Positions 29,951 through 42,790 of a stretch of DNA of 64,000 bases are shown here, piece after piece. The stretch's first letter is position 1, and each line of letters opens with the position of its first letter. The DNA is from Hippopus hippopus (lineage: Eukaryota > Mollusca > Bivalvia > Cardiida > Cardiidae): contig OX328113.1 of the NCBI GenBank assembly GCA_946811185.2, positions 6,634,001 through 6,698,000 on the forward strand. The letters run 5' to 3'. The position numbers and the translations under genes are program-made. The notes below the pieces were generated by a model that ran no database searches, was not told where the DNA came from, and was given only the letters and a program-made list of their open reading frames with translations.

Positions 29951-32900
29951 GTAAGCTTGATTGTATCTCAGACAGCTTCTTTCCCTGTGTTCTATTTAAC
30001 TGTTTACCACACAGTCCCGACTTTTAACGACCCTGAAAAAAAAGAAAGCTTTTGAAAACATTGTTGGAAAAGGAGAAAATGCTGGTAACCAGCATTTTCT
30101 CCTTTCCTACAATGTTTTCTACCCTGCCCAAATCAAATTTCAATCTTTTATTCACATTTATTTTGTCGTCTGCAAATGCCTTCAATTTGTACCAGTCCAA
30201 ATTCTTGTTCTTTTGTCCTGAGTTAAGTCTTATCCTGCTCAATAAGTGAAATGAAGCTTTTAAAGGTGGCCCTTCAGATTTTGGGACGAAAATTTTACAA
30301 AATTACAAAAAAAAAAAAAAATCATCCTTGTACTCTCAAAGCCTTTTAATTTTCATTCATAAAACCCCAGTGGTCGAAAACCATCCGAAAACAAGAGAAA
30401 TTAGAGATTTACTACGGCCCAGGTCGACACCGACGGGAAACACGATCTATTTTTACATGAGCAACTCGCTCATTTACATACCGGAAATACACAGACGAAG
30501 CTTCAAACATAGCGTCCGAAGAAGACATTATGGAAAATAATTACATGTTTGTTATGTTATGGAATTTAAGCGTCATTAGTCACGTGCCAGTCACTTGACA
30601 TTCCCACAATGCTTTTTTTTATTTCTGGCGCGAAATCTAAAAATACCTTAAGAGGCTACGTAGCCTTTTAAGGGAACACCATCAAAAAAATTTTTTTTTG
30701 TAATTTTATGATTCTTAATTATTGATGATTTGTATTGTTTTTTCATATAAATTTCAGTGGTATACAAATTTTTTAATTTGGTGAGATGTGAAAAATCTAA
30801 ATACCTACCTTTAATCCAGTAGTAAAACCCCCAAATTTTGCTATTTCAAAGGTATTTTTCTTTTCATGAAAAATGAGTCTTTATCGGACAGTGTAGATCC
30901 AAGATCAGACTGCACGGTCTGTTCAGTCTGATCTTGATCTAAACTGTCCGGAAAAGGTTCTTGAGTAACGCTTAGCAGCCTAGGGGTTAATCGAACAAAA
31001 TATTTAAAACATTAAAACTTTGAGGAAAGTACAATTGAATTGTATTAGAGTTTAACGCCATTTTAACAGCTTAGGTCATATCACGGCGGTCAGTGACGCA
31101 CCAATGTGTTTCCTGGCTTTCTCACACCAGTACTGACACAACTTTCTTTCCAAAGCCACTAACTGTTTTTCTCACATGCATCAAAGGTGAGAGGCGAAAA
31201 ATCGCCGGAAAGAAAGTTCGCCGAAACCGGGTATCAAACCCGCAACCTCCAGGTCACGAGTCAGATAAGCTAACCACTGAGCTACCCGGCTGGGGTACTG
31301 ATTGAAGTGCGCATGCTGACATGAGTCAATTGTTTTTGCAGATACATTAAACCCCACTATTCACAGAGCATTATTGGAAGCCGCTCGAAAGCGGCTTCCA
31401 GTAGGAATGTACCTAAACTATTTACCATGTAGATGATCAGTAATTATTCGAGAGGTCATAATTTTTGTAAAATTTCTAATAATGTTGTGTGACAGAATTA
31501 CTCCACATGACTCTTTCTTAAGTATTCCAACAGACCTACATGAAATTCAAACCTGGTTTTCTTACAATATATAGTTCATTCCCAAATAACAATAAAAATA
31601 CAGAAAGATAAACATCCTTTAATTGGCTAGTCCCCCGAAGTTTTCAAACATATAGGATTCCGTCTATTTTCCCAAACGAAGTTGTTATGCTTTTCGTTTA
31701 TCACAAGCTTTCCCACCTCTCAATGGTTTTCGCATTTGTCTACTTTTTTGCAAAACAGAATAATGATGATTATGATATAGAGAGCATCTTAGAATATGAT
31801 AATCAGAAGCAATTTTATGTACAAGTTTTTCGTCCAATCTTAATTTGTAAAGGATAAAACGGCAGTTAACCTTTGATCAAGGTATAGACTGGTTACCTCC
31901 CTACACAAGAGGCGTCTACATCAGCTATTTATAGAATACTTGCGAAAGGATAACCCTTTCTCTTCCCTTTGTCTACACAATGGATTTTTGTTACACGAAA
32001 CATCTACCGTATGAGACCTGCAATATTTAGCATTTACTGTGTTGTATGTCGAAGCTGTTATGATCAGACTGTACGTGCTGTACGGTATGGTCCTGATCTA
32101 CAGAACCCTTGAAACCAGGCCTGCTTGAATCATGACGTATGGATCGTGATGTAAATTGGCTACAGTAATTATCATGGTGGTGCCTGGTGCTCTAAGGGTT
32201 GAAGCTGCTCGAAAATGACGGAAATAGATGAAGATCAGACAGCACATAGCCCAAGTAATATTTTTTAAATATTCTATAAGATATTTCGTAAACATATAAG
32301 AAAATCTTGTTTGTTTTCCTTACTCAGTGTATTTATATCGTTGTGTAGTCGAAGGGTTAAATTTATTACAGAACCTATTACTGTGAATATACAACTTTTT
32401 ACGTTGCTGCTGGTCAAAGGTTTAGAATAGCTCTTGAAATTTACATTAGAAGTTTTACACTAGGTATGTACAGGACCTATGCAGAAAATGGTTCAAACTA
32501 CTGTTTATTAAACGAAATATGTATAGTAATAGTTATTATGTTGTGGTTGAATAGATCCAGATCTTTAAAGACTTAAAAAATGTGGTTTTTGTGTGTGTGT
32601 GTGTGTGTGTGTGTGGCTGCCATTTCAGGAATAAAAGAAACGTGGTTTATGCCAAATGTGCAGGCTATGATCAGAATAATTTTGGAGATGCCATGCAAAA
32701 GTTTTTGTTTCTAGAGTAGAAATGTAAAGATTCACTGTGTTACAAGCATGCTAAAATACTTTTGACATGCAAGAAGGTCATCTTTTAGAAAAAAGTTGTT
32801 GAATATTTTCTTTTTTTTCTTTTTCTTTTTTTCTTTTTTTGCTGTAAAAAAAAGAAACACAAAGAAGAGATCACTGATAAAAATTGAAAATACATGTACA

Positions 32901-35900
32901 TGTAAACATCGTATGTGAATAGCGATCTTAATATCACTTTGAATAATTGGTAACTTAAATAATTCTGTAGTATTGCCGTTAATGCCACTATAGAAGTTTC
33001 CTTTCTAAAATCATTAAATAAATGGAAAATGCTGTATTTGAATGCGCAATTTCTCCATTTTCAAATTTCGAGTAGAAATTTAAAAATTCCGATGCTTTTA
33101 CGTGGTTTTTTTTCCCCCCAAATAAACATCACTTTATAATAATAATATAATAACAAGATTATTTAAGATTCCTCTCTAAACTTCTTTTTTTTTTTTTTAA
33201 GAATTAGAATACATGTACATATTATTTTCTGTTAATTTTTTCCTTGCATTTTAGTACCATTTGTCATGATTTTCCGCTGGTGGGGGGTGGGGGTAAAAAC
33301 AGATACAAAAAATGTAATCACAACTTCTCAAGAGTCAATATTTCTGAAATTGTCCACCAAACATTGCGGCTTCTATGATGCTATGCATCATAAATTTGTC
33401 TTGTTCGAATCTATTACAGGAATTAAATCTGAATCATGTACAACAAATATGGACTGCAAAGATACCACGTGCAATGCCGGAAGTACAGTAATTTGTCAGC
33501 ACCCTGACGGCCAGGGTATAACAAACAGTAGTGGAGTATGCACGTGTGCTACATCAGTTGGTTGGTATAAATTCTGCAGTTACTCGAAAAGGCTAAGTCT
33601 ATATATAGAAATAGACATAAAAAAAAAAAAAGATTACTAAATGAATGAATGATTATTTACTCGGCTTTTAACATTATTTCGGTGTAACTCGTGACCTGGA
33701 GGCCCTGGGTTCGAGCCTCATCGGATCCACTGGGTCTTTCGTGGGACTGTCCTTTGGTAAGACACTTCAGAGCCCTGGCCTAGTACTGGTGGAACCCAGG
33801 AAATACGTGAATATGTCGGCTCTTGCTGTTATATGACTGAAAAAAATTATTGAAAGCGGTGTGAACTACTATCCAACCAACCAACCATTCAACATTATTT
33901 CAGCCATATCACGGTAATAGCTCGTTAATTCATGTATGTCTTGGATTTCACCTGTACAAGGTCAGGGCTCTGATGTGTCTTGTCCAAGGACACTTCTTTG
34001 AAAAACCCGTTGCTTTCAGTGAGGCATTGAGTTCCATTAATTTATCAAAAGGTCAGTTCCGATAGAATTCAAACAGTTCATAGGTAAAACCACTAAAGTA
34101 GTCTACATAAATATATAATCGAGGCGGCCACTAGGGGGACTGAGCGTAAATAAAACCAACCAACACCATCAAGATGTCAGTTGGATTGAAGTGTAAGAAA
34201 ATTTTGAATAGAGGACTGAAAAATACGATTCTTTGTTTTCAAAAAACCCTGTGGGGTGGGGGAAACGTTTAACATTATTTAGAATACAGACATACGAGTC
34301 CTCACCATCAAAAATCCGTTAGGGAATGAACTTTACTAAAACATTTATAAAACCTGTTAGATGGTGAGCGTTTCTAAAACACTTTCGGTGTAACTATGAT
34401 ATTGCTCACGTTGTCGTTCGTGTATGATATATAGTCAGGTTTCCACTCAATCACAAAGGATTGAATGCATGTTTATCTTTCAACTTACCGAATATCAATG
34501 CAATAAGACCTATGGGATATTTATCTTTGATAAACCACGGATATAAATAGAACATGAATGAGCTTTTTGCCTGTAAACGTTCCGTTTTATGACGTAGTTA
34601 TTACAGCTAATCCATAACCGACTAAATTGAATAGATCTATTTTGCTTGAAATAACGCACATATTTTTCACATCTTTTTCACGATGAATAAAAATCAGAAT
34701 TTAAAAGATAAATAGAACACGTACATAGTGTTGTCGTATATCAAAAACATCTATCTAGGTGGTGAGAAGTGATAATTGTCTCACCCAGATCTTGACAATT
34801 ATCAATTCTCTCAACTTTTTTAGATATTTTTGATATACATGTATACGACGACACCATGTGCGTATTCACTATTTCTATTTCACGCTTTTCGGTAGAATAT
34901 CGAGAAATAATGATGGCTTATGGTTTGATATTTCACGGTTACGACCAATGAAAATACCGATTTCATACTTTCTAACTTTTCAATTGAAGGTGGAAACAGT
35001 AGTTCCTGAGCACCAGTTACACGTATCTAAGTTAACAGTGAGTGCCAGAGTGAAATATGACGTAAATAACGCGCATTTACCCTACATTTCTCCGCTTTAC
35101 GTAATATTGTAATATTGTAATTAATGCATTTTCATGTGGAGGAGGTACGCCACAGGAAATTACCGAAAACATCTATACTGGTTTTTGACGAAATCCCAGC
35201 AAAAAAAGAGGTTAGAATCATGAAATAAATAGAATATATATATATTTATTTTCGGTGAAAGATCGAAATGTATTTCATCTCGTGAACATCGTCGGTAATA
35301 TTTTCACAAGTAGAGCAGCCACTCGTGAAAATATTACCGATGATGTTCACGAGATGAAATAAATTTCGATCTTTCAAAAAAAAAAAAAAAAAACCTTTAT
35401 AACTTATTTATGGAAGAATCTTACTTGTTGGATACTTAGGTAGTTGCTAGCCTCAATCTATTGTAGCCAAATTATTTTATTCAGAAAATGAAGGGAAAAA
35501 ATGAATAAATTGATAGAAAAAAGTGTTTTTTTTTTATTTATTTTATTTATTTTTATTTATTTATTTATCCTCCTCATGGGAGATTAAACTACATTCATAT
35601 ATATCAATATGAGGGAAAAAAAAAACACCCACACACCCACACATCCACTCACACCCACAAATGAGTCAAAGTACAGAATTTAGGTACGCTACATCCCTGT
35701 AGTACTGCGTGGCTGAAATCGCACCAAAAGCCCCTTATTTCATATGTCTATCTTGTATATATAGATTAATGTGACAATAAAAGTCTCTCGTATGCTGTAA
35801 CAGTCTGTTTTACAAAGCTGAATAAGCATCTGTAAAACTCACCGACATGTATACGAGATAGATCGTCACAGCTTTCCCCTAAAGTTACAAAGCTGAACTG

Positions 35901-36298
35901 TCATGTCCGAATTGTCCCAGAAAGGGTAGAAAACATTTTGGGAAAAGGAGAAAATGCTGGTTACCAGCATTTCCTTCTTTTCCAATAATGTTTTCAAAAG
36001 TTACTTTTTCGTCAGTCTTTAAAACTCGGGATTGTGTGGTAAAGGGTTAGTACAAATAATTCTCATTATTCAGAAATGCATTGGTATCTATCGTCGTCCA
36101 ATCAGCATCAAATTTGACAAAATTTTGTAGTCGTATGGCCAAATTGCAACGACCTATCCTGACCTGATAACTGTTGTTTTATTTACAGAATGCACCTCAA
36201 AAGATCAGTGTTTCGGCGACCAAGACCTAGACTGTTCAATTCATCAACGTCATTGCTATGACAATTACTGCATTTGTGACAGGTTGTCGATTGGCTGA
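29908..36298 (+). CDS. cvSI-like secreted serine protease inhibitor, gene 2
   Basis: Exons 29908-29950, 33420-33560 and 36189-36298 splice in phase 1 to a 97-aa precursor. The signal peptide MKFVFGLFLMSLIA is nearly the same as in gene 1. Module 1 spacing is x5, x4, x7, x14, x1 (QHPDGQGIT conserved). Module 2 spacing is x5, x7, x6, x4, x1 (RHCYDNYCIC) and the protein ends LSIG without the Lys of gene 1. Family and inferred role are as for gene 1. Introns are 3469 and 2628 bp. The exon 2 donor (GTTG|GTTGGT) is weak; GTATAA, 5 nt downstream, would break the phase, so I chose the former. AATAAA lies at 36334-36339. The strong likeness to gene 1 suggests a fairly recent duplication. Confidence 0.85.
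29998..30227 (+). repeat. Family A MITE in intron 1 of gene 2 (A17)
   Basis: TTAACTGTTTACCACACAG, GACTTTTAACGACCCTG, a full hairpin (about 30055-30120), TTTGTCGTCTGCAAATGC, ending GTCCTGAGTTAA. Same orientation and nearly the same place in the intron as A15 in gene 1. A short family B end (TTATCCTGCTCAATAAG) follows its TTAA. Confidence 0.85.
30806..30992 (-). repeat. Family B MITE (B16)
   Basis: CCAGTAGTAAAACCCCCAAA, hairpin GGACAGTGTAGATCCAAG / CTTGATCTAAACTGTCC, end CAGCCTAGGGGTTAA. Confidence 0.8.
31033..31300 (-). repeat. tRNA-headed SINE, family J, complete (J3)
   Basis: - strand head: TAGCTCAGTGGTTAGC (A box) and GGGTTTGATACCCGG (B box). Body with AAAGAAAGTTGTGTC and CAGTACTGGTGTGAGAAAGC. 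Followed by a short family C end fragment to about 31375. Confidence 0.85.
31380..33260. other. Intron sequence, little recognised
   Basis: AT-rich part of intron 1 of gene 2. It holds a diverged B-like hairpin at about 32055-32105 (GATCAGACTGTACGTGC), a (GT)n run at 32588-32616 and a T-rich tract near 32810. No exon recognised. Confidence 0.4.
32588..32616. repeat. (GT)n microsatellite
   Basis: Run of GT dinucleotides. Confidence 0.9.
33420..33560 (+). CDS. Inhibitor gene 2, exon 2 (first six-Cys module)
   Basis: Acceptor CTATTACAG|GAATTAAA. 141 nt. Begins IKSESC. The reading frame stays open past the donor, but the family length and phase place the end at GTTG|GTTGGT. Confidence 0.8.
33672..33888 (+). 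repeat. tRNA-headed SINE, family I (I4)
   Basis: GTAACTCGTGACCTGG, GGGTTCGAGCCTCATCGG (B box), GGGACTGTCCTTTGGTAAGA, tail (CCAA)n. It starts about 110 bp after exon 2. Confidence 0.8.
33889..34040 (-). repeat. SINE family I, opposite orientation (I5)
   Basis: ACATTATTTCAGCCATATCA, GTCCAAGGACACTTC, CAGTGAGGCATTGAG. Tail to tail with I4, forming an inverted pair. Confidence 0.75.
34732..34853. repeat. Foldback repeat
   Basis: GTGTTGTCGTATATCAAAAA pairs with TTTTTGATATACATGTATAC / GACGACAC; GGTGAGAAGTGATAATTGTC pairs with GACAATTATCAATTCTCTC. Confidence 0.8.
34870..35390 (+). repeat. Dispersed repeat L with terminal hairpin (copy 2)
   Basis: Body as in L1, then hairpin 35265-35385: GAAAGATCGAAATG / AATTTCGATCTTTC and TCATCTCGTGAACATCGTCG / TGATGTTCACGAGATGA. 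In intron 2 of gene 2. Confidence 0.8.
35915..36049 (-). repeat. Family A MITE, partial (A18)
   Basis: GGGTAGAAAACATTTTGGG hairpin (about 35931-35999) to AACTCGGGATTGTGTGG and TAAAGGGTTA. Ends about 140 bp before exon 3. Confidence 0.8.
36189..36298 (+). CDS. Inhibitor gene 2, terminal exon (second six-Cys module)
   Basis: Acceptor TTTATTTACAG|AATGC. 110 nt to TGA. ECTSKDQC start and RHCYDNYCIC core. Confidence 0.85.
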
Positions 36299-36333
36299 AT
36301 TGTTTACCACATGCTCAGAACTGATTTCTGTTG

Positions 36334-36339
36334 AATAAA
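36334..36339 (+). terminator. Polyadenylation signal of inhibitor gene 2
   Basis: AATAAA 36 nt after the stop codon, in TTGAATAAAACC. Confidence 0.6.
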
Positions 36340-36473
36340 ACCAGTATGAAATATTTGATCAGAGTATCTCTTTTTGCTTTTCTATTCATAATGAAACTAA
36401 GACCAAATCTTGGAAAACAGACAACACACATGAGAACATTTGACGAATCACCTCAGACTGTGAAGATATGATT

Positions 36474-36835
36474 GAAAGTGACGAAGGCGATATTTGAGAT
36501 AAGGTACAGATCTATATCATTTGAAATAATAATAATAATAAAATAATTTCAGGGCCTCATATTTAACTAATGTGAGGTACTGAGGTACTGACGTAATGCA
36601 CTTGTCCAGTTAGGTTTGCTGTTCTGGTCTCTGTATGAAACCGTCGTAGAAGGTTAAGTTTTAGAACAAAAAAATAACACTACTAGAATGAGCAACATGC
36701 TCGTTCTTGTGGAAGAAAAATTCTAAGAAAAATGGTAAGGTCATTTTATAAGTCTTCAAAAAGTTTCATAAAAATCGATAAAGTAGTTTTCAAGATATTT
36801 CAAAATTTAGGGGGTCCCTATGAACTTCAAAACAC
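36474..36835 (+). repeat. Dispersed repeat P (copy 1)
   Basis: GGGCCTCATATTTAACTAA, GTACTGACGTAATGCACTTG, ATGAAACCGTCGTAGAAGG and GGGGGTCCCTATGA recur in reverse at 54680-55035. Confidence 0.8.
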
Positions 36836-36844
36836 CTATGATTT

Positions 36845-36955
36845 AGAATGCCGTGGTTTCTTCTTCGTGCGATTACTGGTGGAACCTGGGAGAAACATGA
36901 ATAAGTGAGCTGTGTTCGTGATATGTCCAAAACGACGGTAAATTGTTGTTAAAAA
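36845..36955 (+). repeat. SINE family I, 3' fragment
   Basis: ACTGGTGGAACCTGGGAGAA, GAATAAGTGAGCTGTG and ATATGTCCAAAACGACGGTA match the I body and tail. Confidence 0.6.
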
Positions 36956-37039
36956 AAATTAAAACAGATAGATTAGCCTTGACTAACCGGAACAAGACAC
37001 ATGGTTCTGATGATTGCTAAATGGTGTGGAGAGCAGATT

Positions 37040-37870
37040 TTGAATCACTGATAGCAAAATCAGTTCTCTAAGGACAGATTTGCAACGACCGAAAAGAAAA
37101 TCTGAGATAACTGAGTGCAGATTTGGTTTAACTGAGAACAGATTTATTTTTACAGACATCCGATTTAGAATTACTGAGAACAGATAGGGTATTAAGTCAA
37201 GCAGATTTTGTATCACTGAGAGTAGATTTTGTAACAGTGAGAGTAGATTTTGTATCCCTGAGAAAAGTTTAAGAACCACCCAGAGCAGATTTGGTGTCAA
37301 TGAGAGAAGATTTTGATATCATTAAGAGTAGATTTGGCATCAGTGAGCGTAGATTTGGTATCACTTAGAGTGGATTTTGTATCACTTAGAGTAGATTAGG
37401 TATCACTGGGAGTAGATTTTATATCACTGAGAGTATATTTGGTATCACTTGGAGTAGATTAGGTATCACTGAGAGTAGATGAGGTATCACTTGGACCAGA
37501 TAAGGTATCGCTGAGAATAGATTTGGTATCGTGGAGAGTGCATTTGGTATCACTTAGAATAGATTTGGTATCAGTGAGAGCAGATTTGGTATCACTTTGA
37601 GTAGACTTGGTATTAGTGAGGGCACAATGATAATGTTATAGCTGAGAGTAGATTTAATATAATTAAGGTTATAATCGGAATTGCTGAGGTTTGAATGTAA
37701 AACTGAGAGCAGATTTCATATTCTGAAAGCAGAACTGCTATCACTGAGAGTAGATTATTATTTTTTTTTCAAATAGTGCATTTACGATAACTTAGAACAG
37801 ATTTAGAATAACTGAGACCTGATGTGGTATCACCGACAGTAAATTTAGTTTCAGTGAGAGCGGAATAGTT
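37040..37870. repeat. 21-bp minisatellite, block 1 (degenerate)
   Basis: Units of the type GATTTGGTATCACTGAGAGTA repeat with many changes. Same repeat as 38505-42790 but older looking. Confidence 0.85.
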
Positions 37871-38504
37871 TTTGTGGCATTTGTCGAAGACAATACTCCT
37901 ATGAGTTCAATAGCACATTTTGAAAATCATGTATCGTAGAATATACAAAACCGAAGGAAGTAAACCGATTGGCTTTCATCATTTGTCTAAAGGAAGTGGC
38001 AGAGCCCATGTTCAAACCAGTGAAAACTGGGGTCTCATGCGTTACAAGCCAGAGTTTCTACTGACTGCCTTACAGAGGCTAAGCTAGAAGAAATTAAAAT
38101 ATAACTGTGTCTGTCTGAAAGGAAATAATTGGTTTTTTACCGCTATCCTGATAAATAAATACTGTAACCTTCTTATTCCAATTTTTTGACTGGTTTATTC
38201 ATAGTTACAGGGTTGTTGGTCTGATGTTATAAATTATAAGCAAACAGTGGAGATAAAGATAAGACTACGCGGATGTGCAGTCTTATTTTGATCTTGTAGC
38301 AAAGAACATCGTAGGTCATGATAAGCAGGATAAGAGTTATTAGTATTTACAACTGCTTTCTGATAAAGGTATCAATTTGATAAGCAGGTTGACTTTCAAG
38401 CGAATATTTGGATAATATTTCCGTGTTTTTCTTTTTCAAAATATTAATTCAACACTATGGCTCCCTAGGCAAATGCCACAAAAGTGCTTTCAACGCTTTG
38501 ATTT
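37871..38504. other. Spacer between minisatellite blocks
   Basis: Unique-looking sequence with a weak family B remnant at about 38240-38340 ending GCAGGATAAGAGTTA. Confidence 0.5.
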
Positions 38505-41500
38505 GAAAGTAGACTTGGTATCACTGAGAGTGGATTTGGTATTATGGGAGAACATACTATGGATGACCCAGATCAGATTTAATACTACTGAGCACAGATT
38601 TTGTAGTGTTGGAACCGGTGTCGCTTAGGCAGGATTTCATGTAACTGAGAGGAGATTTTGGTATTTTGGAAAAAAGGTTCGTTATCAGTGTGCATACATT
38701 AAGTATTACTGAGACTGAGTTTGGCATAAATAAGAACAGATTTGTATTACTTAGAGTAAATTTAATATCACTGATGGCATATCTGGTTTAATTAGAAACA
38801 GATTTGGTGTGGCAGCGGCAGGATTTTTGTATTACTGACAGTGGATTTGGTATTACTGAGAGCAATTTGGGTACTACTGATTACAAATTCAGTGTCAATG
38901 AGAGAAGATTTGGTGTCACCGAAATTAGGTAGTGTATCAATAATATTATTTTTTATATGACTAAGAGTCGATTTGGTATCAGTGGGAGGTATCACTGAGA
39001 GAAGATTTGGTATTTTTGAAAGCAGTTTTGGTATAGCTAGCAGTAAATTTGGAATTACTACGAGCAGATTTTGAATTCTGAGAGTAGGTTTGATATGACT
39101 GAGACCGGATTTGGTATAACTGAGAGCAGATCTTGTTTTAATGACAGTAGATTAAGCATTACTGAAGACAGATTCGGTGATTCAATGTGGCACGATTTCA
39201 AATCACTTAGTGCAGATATGGTATGAGTGAGTTCAGCTTTGGTATTACTGAGAGCAGATTTGGAATAACTGAGCGCATATGAGGTATTAATGAGCGCAGA
39301 TGTAGTATTACTGGGGGCAGATATGGTATTACTGAGCGTAAATGTGGTATGTCTGAGCGCAATTGTGGTATTACTTGGGGCAGATGTGGTATAACTGGGG
39401 GCAGATGTGGTTTTACTGGGGGAAATTTGTGATATTTCTGAGCGAATATATGTTATAACTGGGGGCAGATGCGGTATTACTAGGGGGCTGATGTGGTTTT
39501 ACTGAGCGCAGATGTGGTATTTCTGAGCGCAGATGCGGTATTACTGGGGGCAGGTGTGGTTCTACCAAGCGCAGATGTGTTATTACTAGGGGCAGATGTG
39601 ATATTACTGAGCGCAGATTTGGTATTGCTGAGCGTGGATTTGGAATTACTGTGCACACATTTGGTATTACTGAGGGCATATTTGGTATTACTGTGGGTTT
39701 TACTGAGTGCAGATGGTTTGGTTTTGATTTTACTGAGCGCAGATGAGGTATTACTGAGCGCAGATATGACATCACTGAGGGCCAATGTGGTATAACTGAG
39801 AGCATATTTGGTTTACTGAGCGCATATATTGTATAACTGAACGCAGAAGTGATATTACTAAACGCAGATGTGGTATTACTGAGCACATATTTGCTATCAC
39901 TAGGGCAGACTTGGTATTTCTGAGGGTAGTTCGGTATTACTGAGCGTGGATTTGGAATTACTGAGAACAGATTTGGTATTACCGAGTGCAAAGTTTGTAT
40001 AACTGAGCGCTGATTTAGTTTTACTGAGCGCAGATTTGGTATTTCTGAGTGCGGATTTTGTGTTACTGAGAGTGAATTTTGTATTACTGAGCGCAGATTT
40101 GGTTTTCCTGAGCGCAGATTTCGTATTACTGCGCGCAGATTTTGTTTTACTGAGCACGGATTTTGTATTACTGCGTGCAGATTTGGTATTACTGAGAGCA
40201 GATGTGGTATAACTGAGCGCAGATTTGGTATTACTGAGCACGGATTTTGTATTACTGCGTGCAGATTTGGTATTACTTAGGGCAGATGTGGTATAACTGA
40301 GCGCAGATTTGGTATTACTGAGGGTAAAGGTGGTATAACTGAGTGTAGATATAGTTTTTCTGAGCGTGGATTTTGTATTACTGAGAGCAGATTTGATATT
40401 TCTGAGTGCGAATTTTGTATTACTGAGCGCATATTTGGTTTTACTGAGCACGGATTTTGTATTACTGCGCGCAGATTTGGGTTAACTGAGCACGGATTTT
40501 GTATTATTGCATGCAGATTCGGTATTACTGAGGGCAGAACTGGTATAACTGAGCGCAGATTTGGTATTACTGAGGGTAGAGGTGGTATAACTGAGCGTAG
40601 ATTTGTTTTTACTGAGGGTAGATGTGGTATAACTGAGGACAGATTTAGTATTACTGAGGGTAATGTGATATAACCAAGGGCAGTGTGGTATTACTGAATG
40701 CAGATTTGATATTTTCTAAGTGCAGATGTGGTATTACTAAGGGCATATTTGCTGTCACTGAGGGCAGATTTGGTATAGCTGAGGGTAGTTTCGTATTACT
40801 GAGGGCAGTTTGGTATTACTGAGCAGATATTTTGTATTACTGAGGGCATATTTGGTATTACCGAGCGCTTATGTGATATTACTGAGCGCAGATGTGGTAT
40901 TTCTGAGTATAGATTTTGTATTACTGAGTGCAAATTTGGTATTACTGAGGGCATATTTGGTATTACTGAGGGCATGTTTGGTATTACTGAGGGTAGATGT
41001 GGTATTACTGAGGGTAGATTTAGTTTTACTGAGGGCAGTGTGGTATTTCTGAACGCAGATTTGATATTGCTTAGCGCAGATGTGCTATTACTAAGCTCAT
41101 ATTTACGATCACTGAGGGCAGCTTTGGTATTACTGAGGGTAGTTTGGTATTAATGATGGTAGTTTGGTATTACTGAGCACATATTTGGTATAACTGAGGG
41201 CATATTTGGTATAACTGAGCACTAAATAAATGTGATATCACTGAGCGCACATGTGGTATTTATTAGCGTGGATCTGGTATTTCTGAGCGCGGATTGGTAT
41301 TACTGAGGGCAGGGCGTGGATTTGGTATTACTGAGGGCAGTTTGGTATAACAGAGCCTAGATTTGGTATTACTGAGGGTATATTTAGTGTAACTGAGGGC
41401 ATATTTGGTTTAACTGAGCACATATGTGGTACTACTGAGCGCAGATGTTACATTACTGAGGGCAGATGTTGTAAAACGGAGGGCATATTTGGTTTACTAA

Positions 41501-42790
41501 GCACATATTTTGTATTACTGAACGCAGACGTGATATTTCTAAGCGCAGATGTGGTATTGCTGAGCGCATATTTGCTATCACTGAGGGCAGAATTGGTATT
41601 TCTGAGGGTAGTTTGGTATAACTGGGCGCAGATTTGGAATTACTGAGACAGATTTGGTATTACTGGGGGCATAGTGTGTATAACTGAGCACTAATTTGGT
41701 TTTACTGAGCGCAGATTTGGTATTACTGAACGCGGATTTTGTATTACTGCATGCAGATTTGGTATAACTGAGGGCAGATTTAGTATTACTGAGGGCAATT
41801 TGGTATTACAAAGTGCAGTTTGGTATTACTGAATGCAGAATTGATATTTGCTAAGTGCAGATGTGGTATTACTAAGGGCACATTTGCTATCACTGAGGGT
41901 AGATTTGGTATAGCTGAGGGTAGTTTGGTATTACTGAGGGCAGTTTGGTATTACTGATCACATATTTGGTATAACTGAGGGCAGTTTGGTATTACTGAGG
42001 GCATATTTGGTATACCTGAGGGCTAATGTGATATTACTGAGTGCAGATGTGGTATTTCTGAGCACAGAGTTGGTATATTTGAGTGCAGATTTGGTATTAC
42101 TGAGGGTAGAGGTGGTATAACTGAGGGCAGATTTGGTATTACTGAGGGCAGATTTGGTATAACTGAGGGCAGATTTGGTATTACTTGGCGTAATTCGGTA
42201 TTACTAAGGGCAGTGTTATATTACTAAACGCAGATTTGATATAGCTAAGTGCAGATGTGGTATTACTAAGGGCATATTTGCTATCAATGAGGGCAGATTT
42301 GGTAGAGCTGAGGGTAGTTTGGTATTACTGAGGGCGGTATGGTATTACTGAGCACATATTTGGTATAACTGAGCGCTAATGTGATATTACTGAGCGCAGA
42401 TGTTGTATTTCTGAGCGCGGAGTTGGTATTTCTGAGCACAGATTGGTATTACTGAGCGCAGATCTTGTATTTCTGATCGCAGATTTGGTATTACTGAGGG
42501 CATATTTTGTATAACTGAGGGCATATTTGGTTTTACTAAGCGCAGATTTTGTATTACTGTGGGCGTATTTTGTATTACTGAGGGCATATTTGGCATAAAT
42601 GAGCACAGATGTAGTATTACTGAGCGCATATTTGATATTACTGAGGGCATATTTGGTATTACTGAGCGCATATTTGATATTACTGAGGGTATATTTGATA
42701 TTACTGAAGGCATATTTCGTATTACTGAGCGCAGATGTGGTATTACTAATAGCAAGTTTGGTAGCAGTTGGAGCAGATTTCGTATTTCCT
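38505..42790. repeat. 21-bp minisatellite, main block of about 4.3 kb
   Basis: Tandem units such as GATTTGGTATTACTGAGCGCA, most regular at 39240-42750. Because 21 is a multiple of three, frames stay open over many units on both strands (a - strand frame of 183 codons reads SALSNTK repeats). I see no start, splice or signal context, so I treat these as non-coding. Confidence 0.95.

Noticed and set aside
29530..30027. 165-codon plus-strand frame
   Set aside because: It spans MITE A16, a poly-C run and exon 1 of inhibitor gene 2; only the small signal-peptide exon inside it is credible.
39413..40451. Minus-strand frames of 192 and 183 codons with heptapeptide repeats
   Set aside because: They follow the 21-bp minisatellite; frames are open on both strands and there is no start, signal or splice context. 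Kept only as a finding to test.
37040..42790. CRISPR-like array
   Set aside because: Direct tandem units without spacers in an animal genome; it is a minisatellite.
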